64,000 bases of DNA from Paracoccaceae bacterium (lineage in GTDB: Bacteria; Pseudomonadota; Alphaproteobacteria; Rhodobacterales; Rhodobacteraceae): assembly GCA_019454225.1 (NCBI GenBank), contig CP075370.1:3590001-3654000 (forward strand). Reading direction: 5' to 3'. Below, one piece after another: positions 41,628 through 49,883 of this stretch; within the stretch, counting starts at the first letter, position 1, and each line of letters starts with the position of its first letter. The notes beneath the pieces are model-generated. The model had not been told where the DNA came from and made no database searches. It saw only the letters and a list, made by a program, of their open reading frames with translations. A program made the position numbers and the translations under genes.

Positions 41628-42491
41628 TCAGGCTTTCGCCGCGGTTTCCTGCCCCCTCTGCATGGCATCGCCCAATGCCGTCACCAGGGCCTGCACCAGA
41701 CCGATGGCACCCGAGATCGGCTGCAACTGCGACGGCGCGACCGCCTCGACCAGCAGGGCCACCGAGGCGTGGCGTGCCAGCGGGCTGGCCGTGCTGTCGG
41801 TGATGGCCAGGATGTTGCGGCCGCTGACATAGGCGTCCATGACCACATCGACCACCGGCTGCGAGAAGGGCGGAAAGGCGATCGCCACCAGCAGGTCGGA
41901 CCCGGACATGGTGCCCAGCTGCGGCCCCGCCATGCCGCCGCCGAAGTCCAGCAGGGAACAGGGCCGCTCAAGCCGCAGCAGGCCATAGGACAGGTAGCTT
42001 GCGATCGGGTGGGACCGGCGCAACCCGGCGATGTAGACATGGCGCGCGCCCCGCAGGAGATCGAGCGCGGCGGCGAAGTCTTCGGGCGGGCAGGTCCGCG
42101 ACAGGTCGCGCAGGGCGGCGATCTGCGCCTCCACGCAGGTCCGCAGCACCTCGGCCGCATCGGGCGGCGAGGTGCGTTCGGCGATGCTGGTGTCGACCCG
42201 GTCGCGCAGGTTCGGCGTGCCCTCGATCAGGCGCTGCCGAAAGACCTTCTGCAGGTCGGAAAAGCCGGCATAGCCGAATTCCTTGGCAAAGCGGATCAGC
42301 GTCGAGGGCTGGATCTGCAGCAGGCCGGCGATGGTCGATGTCGTGCTGAGGGCAAAGACGCTCGGTTCATCCAGGGCGGACCGGGCGATCCGTTGCAGGT
42401 GCGGGCTGAGATCGGAGAAGCGGTTGCGGATGCGGTGGCGCAGCGCGTCGAAGGTCTCGACGGCGGCGGGTTTGGTGTCGGGTTCTGACAT
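41628..42491 (-). CDS. MurR/RpiR-family transcriptional regulator
   Basis: A 287-aa protein. The N-terminal HTH_6 domain (LRHRIRNRFSDLSPHLQRIARSALDEPSVFALSTTSTIAGLLQIQPSTLIRFAKEFGYAGFSDLQKVFRQRL) is followed by a SIS sugar-phosphate-binding domain (RHVYIAGLRRSHPIASYLSYGLL, GSDLLVAIAFPPFSQPVVDVV). RpiR proteins sense phosphorylated sugars or sugar acids. It is divergent from the HAAT/sugar-acid operon and probably controls it through the AT-rich promoter region at 42560-42602. 41478-41627 between tRNA-Lys and this gene shows nothing further. Confidence 0.9.
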   Translation of the reverse strand: MSEPDTKPAAVETFDALRHRIRNRFSDLSPHLQRIARSALDEPSVFALSTTSTIAGLLQIQPSTLIRFAKEFGYAGFSDLQKVFRQRLIEGTPNLRDRVDTSIAERTSPPDAAEVLRTCVEAQIAALRDLSRTCPPEDFAAALDLLRGARHVYIAGLRRSHPIASYLSYGLLRLERPCSLLDFGGGMAGPQLGTMSGSDLLVAIAFPPFSQPVVDVVMDAYVSGRNILAITDSTASPLARHASVALLVEAVAPSQLQPISGAIGLVQALVTALGDAMQRGQETAAKA

Positions 42492-42573
42492 GGTTGCGGG
42501 GCGGTCCTGAGCAAGCGGTTTTCGTCCGCCAGTCTAGGCCAGCCGGAGGGTCCGGTGCACGAAGAAATTTTCA

Positions 42574-42602
42574 TTGACATGGATTGAATATTTTTTCTAC
42601 AG
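42574..42602 (+). promoter_or_regulatory. Predicted promoter/operator of the HAAT sugar-acid operon
   Basis: A consensus -35 TTGACA (42574-42579) is followed at 16-17 bases by TCTACA/CTACAG. GAAATTTTC (about 42564-42572) is a short palindrome just upstream, and a second GAATATTTTTTC lies between the hexamers; such GAAA/TTTC arrays suit an RpiR-type regulator. About 90 bases separate this from the first gene. Confidence 0.5.
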
Positions 42603-42690
42603 ACAGGGCAGAACGTTCGATGCCCGGATCAACCGGCACGCTCATCGCAGTCGGCCACGGGCACCGCCGGGCCGGAAAAGGGAGGATACC

Positions 42691-43980
42691 ATGTCGGACT
42701 CGAAGTTCACGCGGCGCGGCCTGCTCGGGTCGGCCACCGCAGCCGGCGGGGTGGCGGCGTTCATGGGGCCATGGCGGCACAACCGGGTCTACGCGCAGGC
42801 CACGGACAAGCCGATCCGCATCGGCCTCACCTCGGACGCCAGCGGGCAATATGCGAACTCGGGCGCCAGCGACCGCCGGGGCATGCTGATGGCCATCGAG
42901 GAGGCGAACGCGCGCGGCGGCGTGCTGGGCCGCAGGATCGAGCATCTGCACATCGACACCGAGACGACGCCCGCCACCGGCAGCCGCGTGGCCGAGCGCA
43001 TGATCACCCGAGAGGACTGCGGGTTCCTGATCGGTGCGGTCCATTCGGGCGTTGCGAACGCAATCAGCCAGATCGCCCAGAAATACGGTGTGATCTATCT
43101 CAACACCAACTCGTCCTCGCCCACCGAAAGCGGCGAGAACTGCCACCGGGTGAAGTTCGTCTGGGACGGCAACGGCACCAACTTTGCCAAGGCCGCGACG
43201 AAGAATGCGATCGACGCCTACGGGCCGGACTGGATGCTGCTGACCAACGACTACGGCTGGGGCCATGACACGGCGGCAACCACCAAGGCACTGCTGGCCG
43301 AATATGGCGGCACCGTCATGGAAGAGATCCTGATCCCGCAGGGCACGCGCGACTTCACCGCCGCCCTGCTGAAGCTGCAGCAGGCCAAGCCGGGCGTGGT
43401 TGCGGCCGCCATCGGCGGGGACGACCAGAAGGCGATGCGCCAGCAGGTCGCGCAGCTGGGCATGGGGGCAAGCCCGGCCTGGATCAACAGCCAGCAGGAC
43501 TGGCCCGACGTCTATGGCCTGCCGATCGAGAATCTGTTCGGCGTGTTCGGCACCACATGGTACTACAAGCTTGACCTGCCGGGCGTGGCGGAGTTCGTGG
43601 CAAAGTACCAGGCCATGTATCCCGACACCGCGATGCGGGTTCCCGGCAACGTGTTCTACAATGGCTACATGGCGACGCGCGAACTGCTTTCGGCCATCGA
43701 GCGTGCGGGCAGCACGAACAACATCGCGGTCATCAAGGCGCTGGAGGGGCACCGCATGCCGGCCGAAAGCCGGATGCAGCACCACGATGCCTACATCGAC
43801 CCGAACACCCACCAGGTGCAGCAGACGATCTATCTTGCGTCGGCCAATCCGTCGCCTTCAGAGCCCGACGATCTGTTCAGCATCGTCACGCAATCCGACC
43901 CGGAGACGGTGCGCGACACCGGATCGGCCGCGAAATGCGCGCTGGAAAGCTATGAGGCCACGCCGACCTTCGACGCCTGA
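42691..43980 (+). CDS. HAAT-family ABC substrate-binding protein, Tat-exported
   Basis: A 429-aa LivJ/AmiC/UrtA-type receptor. The twin-arginine signal TRRGLLGSATAAGGVAAF has Arg8-Arg9, and cleavage probably falls after VYAQA. The receptor domain has RIGLTSDASGQYANSGASDRRGMLMAIEEANARGG, CGFLIGAVHSGVANAIS and GPDWMLLTNDYGWGHD, typical of urea/amide/branched-chain amino acid receptors (HAAT). ATG 42691 follows GGAGG. The rest of the operon encodes sugar-acid-like enzymes, so the ligand may not be an amino acid. A strong stem-loop follows the gene. Confidence 0.88.
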   Translation: MSDSKFTRRGLLGSATAAGGVAAFMGPWRHNRVYAQATDKPIRIGLTSDASGQYANSGASDRRGMLMAIEEANARGGVLGRRIEHLHIDTETTPATGSRVAERMITREDCGFLIGAVHSGVANAISQIAQKYGVIYLNTNSSSPTESGENCHRVKFVWDGNGTNFAKAATKNAIDAYGPDWMLLTNDYGWGHDTAATTKALLAEYGGTVMEEILIPQGTRDFTAALLKLQQAKPGVVAAAIGGDDQKAMRQQVAQLGMGASPAWINSQQDWPDVYGLPIENLFGVFGTTWYYKLDLPGVAEFVAKYQAMYPDTAMRVPGNVFYNGYMATRELLSAIERAGSTNNIAVIKALEGHRMPAESRMQHHDAYIDPNTHQVQQTIYLASANPSPSEPDDLFSIVTQSDPETVRDTGSAAKCALESYEATPTFDA

Positions 43981-43994
43981 GGCGCGGCATCAGC

Positions 43995-44027
43995 CTTGCC
44001 GAAGGCCCGCTTCCGGCCTTCGGCAAG
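43995..44027 (+). other. Strong stem-loop between the binding-protein and permease genes
   Basis: A perfect 13-bp stem, CTTGCCGAAGGCC (43995-44007)/GGCCTTCGGCAAG (44015-44027), with a 7-base loop. There is no T-run, so it is better read as a 3'-end mRNA stabiliser or processing site that raises binding-protein level over the membrane subunits. Confidence 0.65.
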
Positions 44028-44061
44028 ACCGTTCGACGCCCATGCAAAGGCGACATCCGAC

Positions 44062-44982
44062 ATGTTCGATCTGCTTCCGCACATCATCAACGGGCTGACG
44101 CTCGGCCTTCTCTTCGCGCTGATCGCGCTTGGCTTCACGCTGATCGTGGGCGTGATGGAGGTGATCAACCTCGCGCATGGATCGCTGTTCGCGCTTGGTG
44201 CCTATTTTGCACTGGCGACGATCGGGGCCGACTGGTTCGCGGAAACGCCTTTCGGCGCCTGGTGGCTGGGGCTGCCGCTGACCGCGCGCTATGTGCTTGC
44301 GCTTGCTGTCGGGCCAGTGCTGGCCGGGGTCGCGGGGATGCTGCTGGAGCTTTGCCTGCGGCCGACCTATGGCAAGCCCGCGCTCTACGGGCTTCTGCTG
44401 ACCTTCGGCGCCGCCCTGGTGGTGGAAGAGATCATCCGCCTTGTCTGGGGCACCGGCGAGCAGAACCTGCCCGTGCCGCAGTCGATCAACGGCGCGGTGC
44501 TGCTGGGTGGCATGATCTTTTCGAAGTACAAGCTGTTTGCCGCCGCGTTCAGCGCGCTGGCGATCCTTGTGGTCTGGCTTTTCCTCGAGCGCACGCCCTA
44601 TGGCGCGATCATCAAGGCCGGTGCGCATGACAGCGAGATGGTGCGCGCGCTTGGCTATGACCTGTCGCGCCTGCGGCTTCTGGTGTTCGGCTTCGGTGCG
44701 GCGCTGGCGGGATTGGCGGGGGTGATCATGGTGCCGATCTGGGGTCTGCGCCCGCATGTCGGCATCGACGTCGTGATCCCGGCATTCCTGATCATCGTGA
44801 TCGGCGGTGTCGGCAGCTTCTGGGGCGCGGTGATCGCCGCGCTGATGGTCGGTCTCGCGGTCGGGATCACCGGGGCCTATGCCTCGGCCTGGGCGACGAT
44901 GTCGATGTACATCCTGCTGATCGCCGTGGTCGGGTTCCGGTCGCGCGGCCTGCTGGGCCGCAAATCCGCGCTGGAGACCTGA
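44062..44982 (+). CDS. HAAT ABC transporter permease (LivH type)
   Basis: A 306-aa inner membrane protein. The start MFDLLPHIINGLTLGLLFALIALGFTLIVGVMEVINLAHGSLFALGAY is the LivH/UrtB signature, and the EAA-like loop is AHDSEMVRALGYDLSRLRLLVFGFGAALAGLAGV. About eight helices. ATG 44062 is preferred over in-frame upstream starts because conserved sequence begins here. The gene ends 3 bases before livM. Confidence 0.93.
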   Translation: MFDLLPHIINGLTLGLLFALIALGFTLIVGVMEVINLAHGSLFALGAYFALATIGADWFAETPFGAWWLGLPLTARYVLALAVGPVLAGVAGMLLELCLRPTYGKPALYGLLLTFGAALVVEEIIRLVWGTGEQNLPVPQSINGAVLLGGMIFSKYKLFAAAFSALAILVVWLFLERTPYGAIIKAGAHDSEMVRALGYDLSRLRLLVFGFGAALAGLAGVIMVPIWGLRPHVGIDVVIPAFLIIVIGGVGSFWGAVIAALMVGLAVGITGAYASAWATMSMYILLIAVVGFRSRGLLGRKSALET

Positions 44983-44985
44983 CCG

Positions 44986-46002
44986 ATGATCACGCTGTCC
45001 GATATCCCGGCGCGCGGCGGATCGCCCCTGACACCCGCGATGGGCCTGTTTGCCGCGCTGGTCGTCACCGCGCCGTTCTGGCTGCAGCCGGTCGGCCTTT
45101 ACCAGTATCTGGGGATCGAGGTGGCGATCTGGATCCTGTTCGCGATGGGGTTCAACCTGCTGTTTGGCTATGCCGGGCTGCATTCCTTTGGCCACGGGGC
45201 CTATCTGGGGGTTGGCGCCTATGCCTTCGGCCTGTTCCAGAAGCAGGTGGAGGTCAGCCTGTGGGGCGGTCTGGGGGCCGCGGTTCTGGCCGCGACGGCG
45301 GCGGGGGCGGTCGTCGGCCTGTTCCTGTCGCACCGCCGCGGCATCTATTACGCGCTGATGACCATCGCCTTCGGGCAGGTGTTCTGGTTCTCGGCGATCA
45401 AGCTGCGCTGGATCACCGGAGGCGAGGACGGGCTGCTGGGCATCCCGCGCCCCGATCTGGTGCTGGGCGGATGGCGGGTGGACCTGGATGACAACCGGGC
45501 CTTCTATTTCTTCGTGGCGACGATCCTGATGGCGGCGGTTGTCCTGATGTGGCTGCTGGTGAACGGCCCGTTCGGCCGGGTGTTGCAGGCGATCCGGCAG
45601 AACGAGATGCGCGCGCGGTTCATCGGCTATGACGTCTGGCGCTACAAATGGGCGGCCTTCACCCTGTCGGCGGCGTTTGCCGGGCTGGCCGGGGGCCTGT
45701 TCGCGATGGCGCAGCAAAGCGCCTATCCGGATGTCATGGCGCTGCACCAGTCGGGACTGATCGTGATGATGGTGCTGGTCGGTGGCGGGCTGGTGAGCTT
45801 CTGGGGGCCGGTGCTGGGGGTCCTGCTGTACTTCGTTGCACGCGACGTGCTGGGCGGCCTGACCGAGGCGTGGCTGCTGTGGTACGGGCTGATGTTCATG
45901 GTCATGGTGGTGCTGCGTCCCGAGGGCCTCGCAGGGCTGATCCACATCCTGTCGCGCCCGCGCGCCGCCGATCCCGCGGCCGCGCGGGCCAAGGAGGTGT
46001 GA
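44986..46002 (+). CDS. HAAT ABC transporter permease (LivM type)
   Basis: A 338-aa protein. Conserved GFNLLFGYAGLHSFGHGAYLGVGAYAFGL (LivM block), GIYYALMTIAFGQVFWF and the loop AIRQNEMRARFIGYDVWRYKWAAFTLSAAFAGLAGGLFAM. About nine helices. Its stop overlaps the ATPase start (TGATG). Confidence 0.93.
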   Translation: MITLSDIPARGGSPLTPAMGLFAALVVTAPFWLQPVGLYQYLGIEVAIWILFAMGFNLLFGYAGLHSFGHGAYLGVGAYAFGLFQKQVEVSLWGGLGAAVLAATAAGAVVGLFLSHRRGIYYALMTIAFGQVFWFSAIKLRWITGGEDGLLGIPRPDLVLGGWRVDLDDNRAFYFFVATILMAAVVLMWLLVNGPFGRVLQAIRQNEMRARFIGYDVWRYKWAAFTLSAAFAGLAGGLFAMAQQSAYPDVMALHQSGLIVMMVLVGGGLVSFWGPVLGVLLYFVARDVLGGLTEAWLLWYGLMFMVMVVLRPEGLAGLIHILSRPRAADPAAARAKEV

Positions 46003-46745
46003 TGGCACTTTTTTCGGCAACCGGGGTGCAGAAGCGCTTTGGCGCGCGCGTCGTTCTGGAGGACATCACGCTCGCCGTCGAGGCCGGCAGCGTGCATGGC
46101 ATCATGGGCCCGAACGGCGCGGGCAAGACCACATGCTTTCACGTTCTGACCGGCCAGCACCGGCCCGACGCGGGGCGCATCACGCTCGACGGCCAGGACA
46201 TCACCGGCCTGCCGCCGCAGCGCATCGCGCGGCTGGGCGTTTCGCGATCCTTCCAGATCATGAACCTGTTCGACGACACGGTGGTGATCGAGAATGTCCT
46301 GCTGGCACTGCCTGCCATGCGCGCGCGCGGGTTTCACCCGTTCCGCGCCGTGTTCGGCGACCGCCGGCTGACCGACGGCGCGCTGGAGGTGCTGGACCAG
46401 GTCGGACTGGCGGACAAGGCCTGGGAAAAGGCCCGGGCACTGTCCTATGGCGACCGCCGGGCACTGGAAATCGCCGTGGCACTGGCGGCACGGCCGCGCA
46501 TCCTGTTCCTCGATGAACCGACGTCCGGATTGGGCGCCGAGGCGACGCGCAACCTTGCGGCGCTGATCCGCCGGCTGCGGGACCGCCACACCATCGTGAT
46601 GATCGAGCACGACATGCGGTTCCTGTTCGATCTGGCCGACCGCATCTCGGTGATCCACTGGGGACAGGTCATCGCGGAGGACACGCCCGCGGCGCTGCGG
46701 GCAAACCCCTGGGTGGCGCGGTCGGCCCTGGGCGAGGTGGCATGA
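46002..46745 (+). CDS. HAAT ABC transporter ATP-binding protein (LivG type)
   Basis: A 247-aa ATPase. Walker A GPNGAGKTT, Q-loop VSRSFQIMNLFDD, signature-like ALSYGDRRALEIAVAL, Walker B ILFLDEPTSGLG and H-loop IEHDMRFLFDLADRI. The signature LSYGD in place of LSxGQ is common in the LivG/UrtD group. It ends with an ATGATG overlap into the second ATPase. Confidence 0.93.
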   Translation: MALFSATGVQKRFGARVVLEDITLAVEAGSVHGIMGPNGAGKTTCFHVLTGQHRPDAGRITLDGQDITGLPPQRIARLGVSRSFQIMNLFDDTVVIENVLLALPAMRARGFHPFRAVFGDRRLTDGALEVLDQVGLADKAWEKARALSYGDRRALEIAVALAARPRILFLDEPTSGLGAEATRNLAALIRRLRDRHTIVMIEHDMRFLFDLADRISVIHWGQVIAEDTPAALRANPWVARSALGEVA

Positions 46746-47440
46746 TGCTGGAGATCCGGGGCATCGAGACGTTTCACGGCGAGACCCAGGCGCTGTTCGG
46801 CCCCTCGCTGCGGGTGGGCGAGGCCGAGGTCGTGGCGCTTCTTGGTCCGAACGGGGCGGGCAAGACGACGACGATCCGGTCTGTCCTTGGCCTGTCGCCG
46901 CCCCGGCGCGGCACCATCCGCTTTGACGGTGCCGACATCACCGGAATGCCGACGCACCGCATCGTGCGCCGGGGGATCGGCTGGGTTCCCGACGACCGGC
47001 GCGTGTTCCCGTCGCTGACCGGCGCGCGCAACCTGCGTCTGGGCGTCCGGCGCAGCCGGTTCCGCGCCTGGACCGAGGCCGACATGTTCGGCATATTCCC
47101 GGCCCTGGAACACCTGATGGCCCGCGACTGCGAGAACATGTCGGGGGGGGAGTTGCAGATGGTGTCGATCTCCCGCGCGCTTCTGGGCTCACCCGGACTT
47201 GTGCTGTTCGACGAGCCGAGCCAGGGCCTTGCCCCGCGCATCGTGCAGGATGTGCTGCGCACCGTTCGGCGGCTGAAGGCCGACGGGGTTGCGTCGCTGC
47301 TTGTCGAACAGAACGCGCTTGCCGCGCTTGAGGTCGCCGACCGCGTCTATGTGATGGACCGGGGACGGATCGCGCACGAGGGACCGGCGGCGGAGCTTCT
47401 GGACAATCCGGCGCTGCGGCGCCGCCTTATCGGGATGTAG
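46742..47440 (+). CDS. HAAT ABC transporter ATP-binding protein (LivF type)
   Basis: A 232-aa ATPase. Walker A GPNGAGKTT (residues 35-43), Q-loop WVPDDRRVFPSLT (LivF-type D in place of Q), signature NMSGGELQMVSISRALL (about 133-140), Walker B LVLFDEPSQGLAP, H-loop VEQNALAALEVADR with Gln replacing His as usual in LivF. Together with LivG-type it completes a standard five-part HAAT importer. Confidence 0.93.
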   Translation: MMLEIRGIETFHGETQALFGPSLRVGEAEVVALLGPNGAGKTTTIRSVLGLSPPRRGTIRFDGADITGMPTHRIVRRGIGWVPDDRRVFPSLTGARNLRLGVRRSRFRAWTEADMFGIFPALEHLMARDCENMSGGELQMVSISRALLGSPGLVLFDEPSQGLAPRIVQDVLRTVRRLKADGVASLLVEQNALAALEVADRVYVMDRGRIAHEGPAAELLDNPALRRRLIGM

Positions 47441-47443
47441 GGA

Positions 47444-48067
47444 ATGGTTGCGATGCTGGAGGTGCGGGGTCTTGAGAAGGTCTATCGCAAGGGGCGGCTC
47501 GACCGCACCCCGACCTTTCGGCTCAGCGCCGACCTCACCATCGAGGCGCCGGGGGTGGTGGGGATGATGGGGCCGAACGGATCGGGCAAGACCACGCTTT
47601 TCGAACTGATCACCGGGTCGAATGCGCCGTCCCGTGGCGAGGTTCGGGTGATGGGCCGCAACATCCACAAGGTGCGCACCGATCAGCGCGACCGTCTGGC
47701 GATCCACTATCATCAGTCGTACCAGGTGCGCCGTTTCAGATCCCTCATGCCGAATGCGCTGTTGCAGCCCGCCGGTTCCGACCGTCCGTCGGTGCATCTG
47801 TTCGACGAGCCGCAGTTCAACACGCAGGACGGCTATATCGGTTTCATGCTGGACTTCTTCCGGCGGCTTCGCGCCGAGGGGCGGCTGGTGTTTCTGTGCG
47901 TGCATCCGAACGAGCGGTTCCACCTGGAGATCCTGGAAGAGATCTGCGAGCGGTTCATCTTTGTCCGGGACGGCAGCGTGACGACCCTGCCCGACTATTC
48001 CGCGCTCTTGGCCCATCCGCCCGCACGCGCCTATCTGGGCGATCTTCTGTCGCCGGTGGCGGCATGA
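47444..48067 (+). CDS. Third ABC-type ATPase lacking the signature subdomain
   Basis: A 207-aa protein. Walker A is MGPNGSGKTT (residues 43-51), a Gln in HYHQSYQVRRF fits the Q-loop, Walker B is VHLFDEPQF (Asp121-Glu122), and a switch His lies in FLCVHPNERF. Between Walker A and B only about 70 residues remain, compared with about 115 in the LivF-type neighbour, and no LSGGQ-like motif is present. The alpha-helical signature subdomain appears reduced or lost. It starts 3 bases after the LivF stop and overlaps the oxidoreductase (ATGA), so it is a fixed part of the operon. It could be a regulatory ATPase, a partner using another signature in trans, or a degenerate duplicate. Confidence 0.75.
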   Translation: MVAMLEVRGLEKVYRKGRLDRTPTFRLSADLTIEAPGVVGMMGPNGSGKTTLFELITGSNAPSRGEVRVMGRNIHKVRTDQRDRLAIHYHQSYQVRRFRSLMPNALLQPAGSDRPSVHLFDEPQFNTQDGYIGFMLDFFRRLRAEGRLVFLCVHPNERFHLEILEEICERFIFVRDGSVTTLPDYSALLAHPPARAYLGDLLSPVAA

Positions 48068-49065
48068 GCGGGCGGCTGCGCGTGGCGCTGGTGGGCGCCG
48101 GAATGATCGGCCTCTACCACCTTCGGGCGTGGCGTGCCGCTGGGGCCGAGGTCGTGGCGGTCTGCGACCTGGATGCTGGCAAGGCGCGGGCGCGGGCGGA
48201 GGAATTCGGCATCGCACGGGTCACGACCGACGCTGCGGCGCTGTTCAAGGACGGCGGGTTCGACGCGGTGGACATTGCCGCATCGGTGGCGGCGCATGCG
48301 CCTGTCGCGCGCATGGCGGCCGATCACGGCGTGCATGTGATGGTGCAGAAACCGCTGCGCGAAACCGTGGCCGAGGCCGAGGCGCTGCTGGACGATGTCG
48401 GCGACCGGGTGCGCGTGATGGTACACGAGAACTACCGGTTCCGACCGCATTACATGACCATCCGCCGCTGGATCGACGAGGGCAGGATCGGCACGCCGCG
48501 GCATGTGACCATCGCCTGCCGGGGGTCGGGCCTTTGCCCGCGCCCGGGCACGGTGCCCTTTCTGATCGAGCGGCAACCCTATCTGACCGGCTTCCGGCGC
48601 AACCTGGTGTTCGAGACGATGATCCATCACCTCGACGTGCTGCGGTGTCTGGTCGGGCCGCTGACCGTCGTGTCGGCGCGCCTGAACCGGCTGGCCACGG
48701 GGTTGCCGGGCGAGGATACCGCCGCGATCCTGATGCAGACACCTGGCGGGCTGATCGCCACGGCGGATGGCTGCATCTGCGCGCCCGGCTATCCGCAGCT
48801 GCATGGCGACCGGCTGGAAGTGATCGGAACCACCGGCACAGCGGTCATGGACCTCAACCGCGTCTATCTGGTCGGGCAGGAGGATGCTGCCGAGACGGTC
48901 GATCTGACGGGCCGCTATCAGGAGTGCTTTGACACGGCGATGGCCGCCTTCGTGGCGGGCCTGCGCGACGGCACGCCCTTCGAGACCGAGGCACGCGACA
49001 ACCTGGAAACCCTGCGGCTGATGGAAAGCGTCTATCGCGCGGCCGGCGTGGAGGTTCCGGCATGA
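48064..49065 (+). CDS. Gfo/Idh/MocA-family dehydrogenase
   Basis: A 333-aa protein. Rossmann motif VALVGAGMIGLYHLRAW, conserved VQKPLRETVAEAEALL (Gln-Lys-Pro in place of Glu-Lys-Pro), VHENYRFRPHYMTI, and C-terminal domain with MIHHLDVLRCLVGP. The family uses NAD(P) to oxidise sugars, sugar lactones or inositols. Placed directly after the transporter and before an SDR and a sugar-acid dehydratase, it may carry out the first oxidation of the imported compound. Substrate unproven. Confidence 0.85.
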   Translation: MSGRLRVALVGAGMIGLYHLRAWRAAGAEVVAVCDLDAGKARARAEEFGIARVTTDAAALFKDGGFDAVDIAASVAAHAPVARMAADHGVHVMVQKPLRETVAEAEALLDDVGDRVRVMVHENYRFRPHYMTIRRWIDEGRIGTPRHVTIACRGSGLCPRPGTVPFLIERQPYLTGFRRNLVFETMIHHLDVLRCLVGPLTVVSARLNRLATGLPGEDTAAILMQTPGGLIATADGCICAPGYPQLHGDRLEVIGTTGTAVMDLNRVYLVGQEDAAETVDLTGRYQECFDTAMAAFVAGLRDGTPFETEARDNLETLRLMESVYRAAGVEVPA

Positions 49066-49883
49066 ACCGCGAAGCCACGACCCTGAACCCCGGGATCGAC
49101 CCCGCCGCGATTGACCGGCTTTTCGACATCCGGGGCCTGAGGGTCTTCGTGCCCGGCGGCTATGGCGCGATAGGCGAGGCGATATCGCTTGCGATGGCGC
49201 GGCACGGGGCAGAGGTTGTGATCGCCGGGCCGAGCCTGGACAAGGCGCTGGCGCTGGCCGACCGCGTGGCCGCCGTCGGCGGCCTTGCCTACGGGATCGC
49301 GCTTGATGCCCGAAAGGTGGGCTCGATCCGCGCGGCGACGGAGGCCGCGATCGGTCTGATGGGGGGGATCGACGTGCTGGTGAACTGCGTCGGCATCCAG
49401 CGGGAACAGCCTATGATGGAGGTTACCGAGGACATCTTTGACGAGATGTACGAGACGAACCTGCGGTCGGCGATGTTCCTGGGCCAGGCGGTCGCACGCG
49501 ACCAGATCGCGCGGGGACAGGGGGGCCGCCAGATTCATCTGTTGTCCGTGCGGTCGCAACTGGCGCTGCGCGGGCGGGGCTATTCGGCCTACTGCGCGAC
49601 CAAGGGCGCGATGCTGATGCTGGTTCGCCAGCATGCGATGGAACTTGCCCCGCACAACATCACCGTGAACGGCGTCGCCCCCACCTTCATCCAGTCCGAC
49701 CGCATCCGCCCGCATCTGGACCGCCCCGCCTTCCGCGACTTCATCCTGGAGCGCAACCCGCTGGGCCGGATCGGCGAACCGCTGGAGGTTGCCGGGCAGG
49801 TCATTGCCTTCGCCGCACCGGCGGGCAGCTACATGACGGGACAGGTGGTCTTCATCGACGGGGGGGTGACGGCAAGCCAATGA
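49062..49883 (+). CDS. Short-chain dehydrogenase/reductase
   Basis: A 273-aa classical SDR. The cofactor loop is FVPGGYGAIGEAISLAMA, an unusual form of TGxxxGIG with PGGYGAIG at about residues 32-39. The structural NxVG is LVNCVGIQREQ, the catalytic Ser is in LLSVRSQLAL, the YxxxK in YSAYCATKGAM, and the end ITVNGVAPTFIQSD...GQVVFIDGGVT is standard. Its start and stop overlap the neighbours (ATGA). It probably oxidises a hydroxyl of the sugar or sugar acid. Confidence 0.88.
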   Translation: MNREATTLNPGIDPAAIDRLFDIRGLRVFVPGGYGAIGEAISLAMARHGAEVVIAGPSLDKALALADRVAAVGGLAYGIALDARKVGSIRAATEAAIGLMGGIDVLVNCVGIQREQPMMEVTEDIFDEMYETNLRSAMFLGQAVARDQIARGQGGRQIHLLSVRSQLALRGRGYSAYCATKGAMLMLVRQHAMELAPHNITVNGVAPTFIQSDRIRPHLDRPAFRDFILERNPLGRIGEPLEVAGQVIAFAAPAGSYMTGQVVFIDGGVTASQ

